This document shows positions 56,976-64,000 of a DNA stretch of 64,000 nt, one piece after another (position 1 is the first letter of the stretch; the number at the start of each line of letters is the position of its first letter). Source of the DNA: Melampsora larici-populina 98AG31 (Eukaryota > Basidiomycota > Pucciniomycetes > Pucciniales > Melampsoraceae). The stretch covers positions 299,380-363,379 of the forward strand of contig NW_006768834.1 of the NCBI RefSeq assembly GCF_000204055.1, written 5' to 3'. The notes under the pieces are model-generated. The model was given only the letters and a program-made list of their open reading frames with translations. It ran no database searches and had not been told where the DNA came from. Position numbers and translations under genes: made by a program.

Positions 56976-58487
56976 TTGGCTCTACCTGACTCTGAGCATT
57001 CTTTGCGCAAACTTTACAGTGAGATTGCACTTATGAAAACCAACCATTACACTCTTGTGCCTATCTTTAATTCCAAGGCAAATCTGGATCCTCAAGGACA
57101 ACCACAAACAGCCAGCAAACATTCAAAGAAGTCAAAAGATGAAGATAAAATCCAAGAAGGTGTACAGCAAGATGGAACATTCAATTTGAAATCAAAGAGG
57201 AGAAGAAAACCCCCCAAATCACCAAATGCAGCTACTGTGGTGTTGCCCACTCCAAAATCACCACCTTTTCCACTTGTACTGCATATGCTGCTAAAAATCA
57301 ACAGCAGATTCCTGCTGCCTCATGATCCGGTTCAAACATGCCTATACCTTTGTCTTCGAAACCATGATTGTATGTGACCCCCCAGTCACTTTGAAAATCA
57401 AATCAGGGCCTTCAACTCTCACTTTGAGTGATTATGATGTGGAATATTTGGAATCAGATGAGCACTCTCAGATAGTGACTGGGTCTTCTGACTCAGAATA
57501 ACCCTCACATCTGGATGATTCTGACACCAACAAAGATGACTGTAATTTTGTAGAAGATAAAGACCTATGCCCTTTTTGAAATGCTCCCCTTGCCAAAAAC
57601 CCTTTGATCAAGCTAGCCGATCTAAAGGCAATTCTCCTTGCCATGCCAAACATTCACAAAGGTATTGGGCGTCCATATGCAATGTCCCTGCCTGTAAGTG
57701 GTCATCTTATTGGTTATTATCTTGACCTTTCATATCACATATTGACTTTGTACATTGACTATTACTCTATCACTTAGTTCAGCCAAACAGGTATTTTTTG
57801 TGCTTTACATACTTCCAAGTGTGAAATCATACCATTGGGTGTCAGCAAGAGGTGGAAAACAACCATCAATTTCAAGGAATTGCCTAGGTATGCTAACCTC
57901 ATGTTCTCCATGACCTATGCATTCCATCCTTTGGGCTCAAGTAACTCACTTTGACAGTTGTATTGAAAAACATTCAGATGTTCTGATCAAAATATTCAAC
58001 AAAATCAACCCTTTGAAGATGCCAAGAACCAATTGATTGCTAAAGGACCTTGTATGGGGCAAATTGGTGCCCAATTGACCAATGTCAAAGTTGAACAACC
58101 TGGCTAGCAAGTTGATCTCTCTGGGTTCTTATGTTTAATTGGCTTCTGGTATGATGCATGTGTTTCAGTTATGGTTATGAAGGCCATGAAATCATTTTTG
58201 AGTCACTGGAGTCAGTATATATCAACAATATCACCTCCAAAGCACGTCTGACTTTTACAAGGACTACTCCCCTCCAGCCAGGAGTCTATCCATGTCAAGC
58301 ACTCATTCCCAAAATTGTAAGCTGCTTGATAGCTGAAGATTTCAAGGAGATTCTGAGGTCCGGAAAACATTGGAAGCCAGCCGCACTTTTGGTGCGGTAT
58401 TATTTCAATTACCCAATTATTCCAAACATGCAATTGTTGGAACTAAACCCTGCAAACAAGGTCCTAGCTTGTCTACACCTACCTTGA
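56976..58487 (+). pseudogene. RTC4-like domain protein relic
   Basis: A decayed gene with many stops. Readable parts are a Lys-rich segment (SKHSKKSKDEDKIQEGVQQD), FCALHTSKCEIIPLGVSKRW followed by INFKELPR, and GYEGHEIIFESLESVYI with LIPKIVSCLIAEDFKEILRSG. This order recalls the C-terminal domain of Rtc4 (restriction of telomere capping 4) and its dispersed rust relatives: FC.H...I.P, GY.G...I, and VL.P...LI..D. The identification is by pattern memory only. Several frames are needed, so it cannot make a full protein. Confidence 0.4.
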
Positions 58488-58559
58488 ATGCACCATTGTC
58501 TCTTTGAGATCAATCATCTGTGGCACAAAACAGTGCACTTCAAATTCCAGGCAAACAAG

Positions 58560-59075
58560 TTGTATTGTAACAAATACCACATTTCACTGTGCCATTCATC
58601 AAGTTTCTATTCAACCGACCTCCACTTGGCAATTGCAGTTACCCTGCCATTGCTTCCATGCTTCTAAAAACTCCATAATAATGATATTTATGTGACAGTG
58701 CAATGTGACCTACTCAAAGAGCTTGTGTGGCACAAAGAAGAACATCAAATTTGGTCATCAACAACCCCTGGAATGAAGCCAGATATTAGGACTTGATGTA
58801 CTACCAAATATTTTCTTTGCCTACGTAGGTTACATCATTGCCAGTGCTTTCAACTGTCCATTATTGTTTTCAACCCTATGGAGTCTAATGGCTTCTATTT
58901 TTCTCCTTACCATGCACCCCACAACAAAGATGTTGTGATTGTGCTCAAAGTTGTCAATGGGAATCATTTTGTCCGCATTGGGGTTGGTAGACTATTGGTT
59001 CCCTTTCACAGCACTTACCAGAAGACTCTCTCAATGTCATTTGGGACTACCCATATACCACAGTGGATTTTGAAG
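58560..59075 (+). pseudogene. OTU-like protease fragment relic
   Basis: The final frame (58,878-59,075) reads FYFSPYHAPHNKDVVIVLKV followed by NGNHFVRIGVG and PFHSTYQKTL. A NGNHFV/W motif followed by a short aliphatic strand is typical of the C-terminal His box of OTU-type cysteine proteases found in fungal Mutator-like elements. Upstream frames are broken. Weak evidence. Confidence 0.3.
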
Positions 59076-60544
59076 TAACGAGTCCAATTAGATATGTGGA
59101 ACAATTGGAACAACTTTGATGAGTCCATGTAGTTTGTTTCTGTTTTGTGATGCTATCCAGTCTATTTTTTGTTCATTTTTGTTTCCTATTGTATGTGAGA
59201 TTCATATGTCAGATCAGGCTATTGTCTCCCTGGCTGTTTGTGCTTGCCTTGCATGTTTGTCTCTTAACTTGACTATGCTGCTTGCCTTTGTTGTTTGTTC
59301 TCATTATGTATGCCATATGCCTATGAAAATATGCCATCTATGTGTTTATGCCATGCATCATTGATGCCCAAATCAGTCAGAGAATTCAAGGATCTACAAA
59401 GAATGACACAAAATGCTGAGAGGAGTGGCAGGGCAGGAGACAACCAGTACAAGGGAGAGAGAGGTAATGTTAGAAAGTTTGAAAGACTGATGTCCATGTT
59501 GCCTGCTTTCCTTCAAAAGGGGCAGGATGTCTGGTGTCCGGTCCAGGATGGGGTACCAGATATTGAAAACCAGGTGCTAAATAGTGGTATCCTTCAAGAA
59601 TGAATATTGTTTTTTGAAATGTGCATTATGGCACAAGACCTGGTTTTGTTTTGGATCAAGTTTTGTTTCTCTGCTCAATTTGAGGATGCAAAGAATATAA
59701 AACCTTAAAAACACTTTGGTTGGTTTTGACCACTGTGGTGAGGACTTTTCCTCAAACAACGTGGCCAATCATTCTTGAATTAGCTGTATACCTTCCCCCC
59801 ATGCATGTAAACTGCAGAGTTGGGGTAAATGAGATGAATGAGTAAAGATTTGATGGAGGTTAAATTTTGTAGTTGTATGGTTGAAGCACAGTTGGGAAGG
59901 ACTGGCTCAAAACAGATTCTTTGCTCAGTCAAGGAAAACCAAAAATCATCAGGGGCAAAAGCCGGTTGGTGAACCAAAATAGTGACCTGGTGGTGTATGT
60001 GACAATGTGTTAAGCAATTCCAGACTCAACTGTGGGGTGCAAGAGATCCAAAACCAAATTGGGATTGTCTTCAATTAAAGAGACTGTGTCATGTTCATTT
60101 TTTGGGTGGTATTGTGGAGTGAAAATCAATTCTGATGTGATGAGAAGGATCAAAAGTTGAAATCCAGATGCAATGTAAATTATGAGTGCTTGATGATCAT
60201 CTCAATCATGATGAGCTTTTTCTTGCAAATGAATGAGGTACTCTTGGACTTGAGTATCATGACCGGTTTTTCTTGTTGCTTATGGAGAGACCTTTTGTTT
60301 GATGAATTCTGTTCTTTTGTTGACATTCCGCTACGAAATGTTTTATCAGGTTTTGTCTCACTGTACAATTGTTTTTACGTCACCGGTCAATTATTCCGGA
60401 CAATTGTATTTATTTTAATGTAGTTTGTAGATTGATGTCTTGAACTACATTGTGTCTCAAACTTCCTCACCTTGTATTTTGGGAACACCACGCCGTTGCC
60501 ATTTCTAGATATCATCATCAAATCACTTCAACAAACAACTCTCA
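59076..60544. other. Intergenic region upstream of PAN3
   Basis: No supported gene. Short frames at 59,116-59,603 have no recognisable features. The PAN3 promoter lies near the right end. Confidence 0.4.
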
Positions 60545-63500
60545 ATGAGTTCCAGGTCAGCAGCAATCCAGTAAGTTATCAAGTTTCTCTTAAGTAATAA
60601 ATCAGGATCCCTCTCCCTAAACCATAATGCTTACTCATCTCATCTCCACAGAATTCGAGCACCGAATTCGACTCAATCCCCTCGAATCCCACCTGGACTA
60701 GGTTCACCAATCTCTGAATTAGATCATAACAAGCGGAAGTCAGGTTAGTCTCTAGCTTTTTAATCATTTCATCGTACACTCTCTATTCCGGTTCTGAATT
60801 TTGTATAGATGAGGCTGATTCTTGGATGTATATGCTCTTTATGGCACATGTCGATGGCTTGGCATCAATCAGTAGATCACGAAAAGCCATCCTCCCGACA
60901 ATCTATATGTAGAAATGTGCTTATCAATGGTAGCTGCAAGTTTGAGAAAGAGGGTACCTGTCGCCTCAGTCACCAGGTCTGTATACGTGATCTTCGACCA
61001 CTTTCACCTTAGTCTGTGGAATTATCTTCCATTCAATCTATGAAGACTTTTAAGCTGATCCGTCTGGATCTGCCTTCGTCACCTGATCGCAATCAGCTTC
61101 CTGCACCTTCCAGCGGTCGACAATCAAGCCCTACTTCGCCTAGAAGATTTCCAATGACTCCTCCGAACCGGCCCTCTACAGCTACACCTTCTGGCTCGAT
61201 CTCTACCGTCCTGACAACTTCTGCTCCTGTGTTCGTTCCTGGCAACGGTTTTGGACCAAGTCTCATCGCATCCAGCGCGAAAATGAAGCTCAACAAGTCC
61301 GCTGCCGAGTTTGCACCCTCAGGTATCTCCAGTAGCGATGGCGGTAACAGCAGTGCGATTGGTAGTGTGGATGACCTAAACCGTAGCAATCTACAAGCTT
61401 CGGCTGGGGAGTGGTACGGTCAGAATGAAATGCATCTGGTATGCTTCCCTCTAATCGTATTCTCATCATGACGCGCTGGGCGGTTCAACAGGCTGAACTG
61501 CTCGGCATCCCTTCAACTAAATGCCTTTTTTTTCGTGCTGTTGGAGATAGCCACCTCATATGTACAACCCATCAAGCACATCGGACCCTACATCTTCTTA
61601 TCCTTCCGGTTCTTCCACTCTCTATCCAGCTGATGCCCGTTATAACCAATCTCCACGTAATCCATACGTATATGAGCCCGAACCTCATTCTCACCAGTCA
61701 AGTCATTCTTACGCTGATCGGGGATATGGTAGTCACGGCATGATGGCAGGTCCATCGCTATCAAATTTCCAGAGACCAGTGAGTACACCTGGTCAAACTT
61801 GAAAGAGAATCGCTCTCGCTGATCGCTACCCTTTATCATACCAAAAACAGCTCAACTACCATCTATATGCACCGCCTTTGCCTCACTCTTCAAATCAACA
61901 TCCTCATCAGCTAGCCATCAATAGTTTCTTCTTGCCAGCTTCCATAAGGGAGACTTTGCAGAAAAGTTGGTACACAATTCTAAAGAGTGATGTGGTCGGG
62001 AGACATTACCTTGCTGATATCTCAATCTACGCATGACAAATCTAGAATCAGCCGCCATTCTTCAAGGGCCGACTTATGAAGTTGCACGGACACCAGAAGA
62101 CTTAGGCGTATACCACTCTTTGGTCGTGATTGACGCCCCTCAGTCTACTACAACCTCTTCAAATTCTCACCCAACAACAAATTCAACACCTCATATCCCT
62201 GGGTCTTCTCCCATTTTTACACCATCTACATCCACAGTCACTTCGATAACCAGTCATCATTCCGCTCATATCAGTAAAGTCTTTTTGACCCCATCTTGGA
62301 TATATAAAGCTTCATGTTCGTTGGATGGAAAAGCCTACTGTTTATTACGGATTGAAGGTGTTCACTTGAAACAAGGGCAAGGTGAAGTGGCGATTGGCCA
62401 AGTGGAGCGGTGGAGGAAAATCAGGCATCCTTCGATCGTCAATGTGCGCGAAGCATTCACAACTCGAGCCTTTGGTGACCATTGTACTTTTTTCCTACTT
62501 CTACCTCTTCTTCTTCTCGCTCCCTTTCGATCTTCTTCAACCTATCCTTATTATCCTCTGGAAATCCAGAAACGCATGTTTCTGAGACAGGCTCTCGAGC
62601 TCCGTGATCGGCAGCCGATCTCCCTCAGAGTTGATTGATAGAAAGAAGGGGTAATCCACTCTATTGCGTTACAGATCATTTGTCAACTGAAATCCTCTGT
62701 TTTTCTTTCAAATTCGTCGTGCCCGCTCCTTTGGAACAGCCATCATCTTCGCATTCGACTATCACCCTCTTAGTCAGAGTATACACGATGAATATCTATC
62801 CGGCAGGAAGAAATCCTCACTCTTCAGCCCCAGTCCGGCCGATCACCTCACCAAATCAAATACCACATCACGTTATCATCGCCACAGGCAAACTAATGGT
62901 AATGGTCGTGAGGGCCTGGTTGACGAGCGTGTACTTTGGTCATACATTGTTCAGGTGTGTGTCACTTGAAGCTGTATCGATAATTCCCTTCGCAAATTTG
63001 ACCGGTTTGGTATTGATATTACATCGCAGATATCAAACGCAATCAGAATAGTACATAAAGCTCAACTCGCAGTTCGGACAATACATCCTACCAAGATCTT
63101 ACTAACAGGAACCAATCGGTGGGTTTGTAGATGTGAAGGTTGCATTGAAAGTGACGAAATGACGCCCGGATACTGAATGTGGTCTCTGCCTGACTCGGAT
63201 CGATTGATCGATGATGTTCGTCGAACGATTTTGAACCCCGTAAAACAGCGTACGGATCAATGGTTGCGGGATTCTCGATGTGATCGCCTATAGTCCAACT
63301 CCATCAGTAGCCGAGTTACAAGAACAAGATTTGATCGACCTTGGCAAGTTGATTTGCTCAATCGGATCTTCTATCGATTGTTCAAGTCCGAACGGTCACG
63401 TTTTAGTACAAGCAATCGAATACATGCAACAATTTTTCTCATCCGACTTGCACGAAGTCATCAAATATCTTTTGAAACCTCCGTCATCTGAACAGTCTAT

Positions 63501-64000
63501 GAGCAGGTCAATCGAAGGCTTCATGCAACTCATCTGGAGCAAGACGTTGGATGAAGTCACAAACGTATTCAAGTTGAGGGCTTTTATCTTCTACGTTTTT
63601 TTTTACTCGAGACTGATGTAGTGCGGATTTTGATGATGTATGTGATGTGTAGCCATAATGATCTGATGGAGGAGTACTTGATGCGAGAGTTAGAAAACGG
63701 TAGACTGGTCAGACTGATGGCCAAGTTCGGATTTATCAATGAAAGACCTGAGTAAGTATCTTGATTGCCTTCTGTCCACTCCAAAGATCTTCATTAGATT
63801 GTAGATCAATCGCTTCGTGAACGATTATTATTCTGGAAGTCACTAACAAGTCATTTTTCCGTGATAGATTTGACCACGATCCAAATTGGTCCGAGACGTC
63901 TGAAAGATACGTACTGAAATTGTTCAGGGACTACGTATTTCATCAAGTTGATGCACAAGGAAAGCCTGTCACCGATCTGAGTCATGTACTCACGTGTTTG
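60545..64000 (+). CDS. PAN3: PAN3, poly(A)-nuclease deadenylation complex subunit 3 (3' end outside window)
   Basis: PAN3 recruits PAN2 to poly(A)-binding protein-bound mRNA and starts deadenylation. Splicing joins small exons: 60,545-60,570, 60,652-60,743 and 60,873-60,976 give the CCCH finger [22 protein letters not shown]. Then come a Ser/Pro-rich linker with [15 protein letters not shown] (PAM2-like), [32 protein letters not shown] and [12 protein letters not shown]. After a ~250-bp intron it continues [13 protein letters not shown], and then [62 protein letters not shown] and the knob region with [16 protein letters not shown] and DLSHVLTCL. The pseudokinase fold order is intact. The only unusual feature is the longer intron at about 62,488-62,739. 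The frame is still open at the window end. Confidence 0.93.

Noticed and set aside
57092..57301. Minus-strand 69-aa frame opposite the RTC4-like relic
   Set aside because: Low-complexity mirror of the Lys-rich segment on the plus strand.
62460..62740. Break in PAN3 after AFGDH
   Set aside because: GTACTT...GGAACAG forms an intron in phase that restores the conserved FDYHP block, so no disruption is needed.

Overview
The window looks like nuclear DNA of a basidiomycete, most likely a rust fungus (Pucciniales). The genes have many short introns with GTAAGT/GTGAGT donors and NAG acceptors. Intergenic DNA is AT-rich, the housekeeping proteins are fungal, and the transposon-derived families (hAT, Ty3, DUF6589, RecQ-like helicase) are of kinds I associate with rust genomes. 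The organism call is inference.

Layout. 1-28.1 kb is almost entirely mobile DNA: a hAT gene broken by two copies of an LTR-like repeat (1-5.5 kb), a GTAC-rich palindromic array, two pieces of a DUF6589-type gene (6.2-7.2 and 12.8-13.8 kb), a PIF/Harbinger-type MITE with TTA duplication, a RecQ-like helicase relic (14.4-16.9 kb), a 2.9-kb inverted-repeat-bounded segment carrying a small Cys-rich gene (17.9-20.8 kb), a second hAT relic (21.1-24.5 kb), and a structurally complete third hAT with inverted ends and a perfect 8-bp target duplication (25,027-28,083). 30.1-45.7 kb is a gene island: UTP10 (U3 snoRNP/SSU processome), an unknown four-exon gene, a secreted double-psi-beta-barrel-like protein with a Ser/Thr-rich insert (effector-like), and MsrA on the minus strand. 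47.7-54.6 kb is a complete Ty3/gypsy element on the minus strand, with LTRs and a 5-bp target duplication. 56-59 kb holds another MITE and decayed genes. 60.5-64 kb is PAN3, running off the window end.

The most unusual signal is a family of three small multi-exon loci, probably non-coding RNA genes, at 13.9-14.4 kb (+), 28.2-28.8 kb (-) and 55.1-55.9 kb (-). Each has a TATA-like box about 20 nt upstream of a perfect or near-perfect hairpin, then a GTAAGT donor, intron 1, exon X, intron 2, and a unit Y that itself begins GT and ends AG and is tandemly repeated. In two loci whose X and Y sequences are unrelated, a second copy of the first exon, X and Y lies immediately downstream with both introns removed exactly at the predicted splice sites, followed by one more Y. 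This looks like an RNA-derived copy placed back inside its own gene, twice with the same architecture. A stem inside X shows one compensatory base-pair change between two of the loci.

A second recurring pattern is that five nonsense codons in otherwise conserved transposon reading frames are all TGA and all explicable by CGA-to-TGA change, as expected from C-to-T mutation at CpG in silenced repeats.
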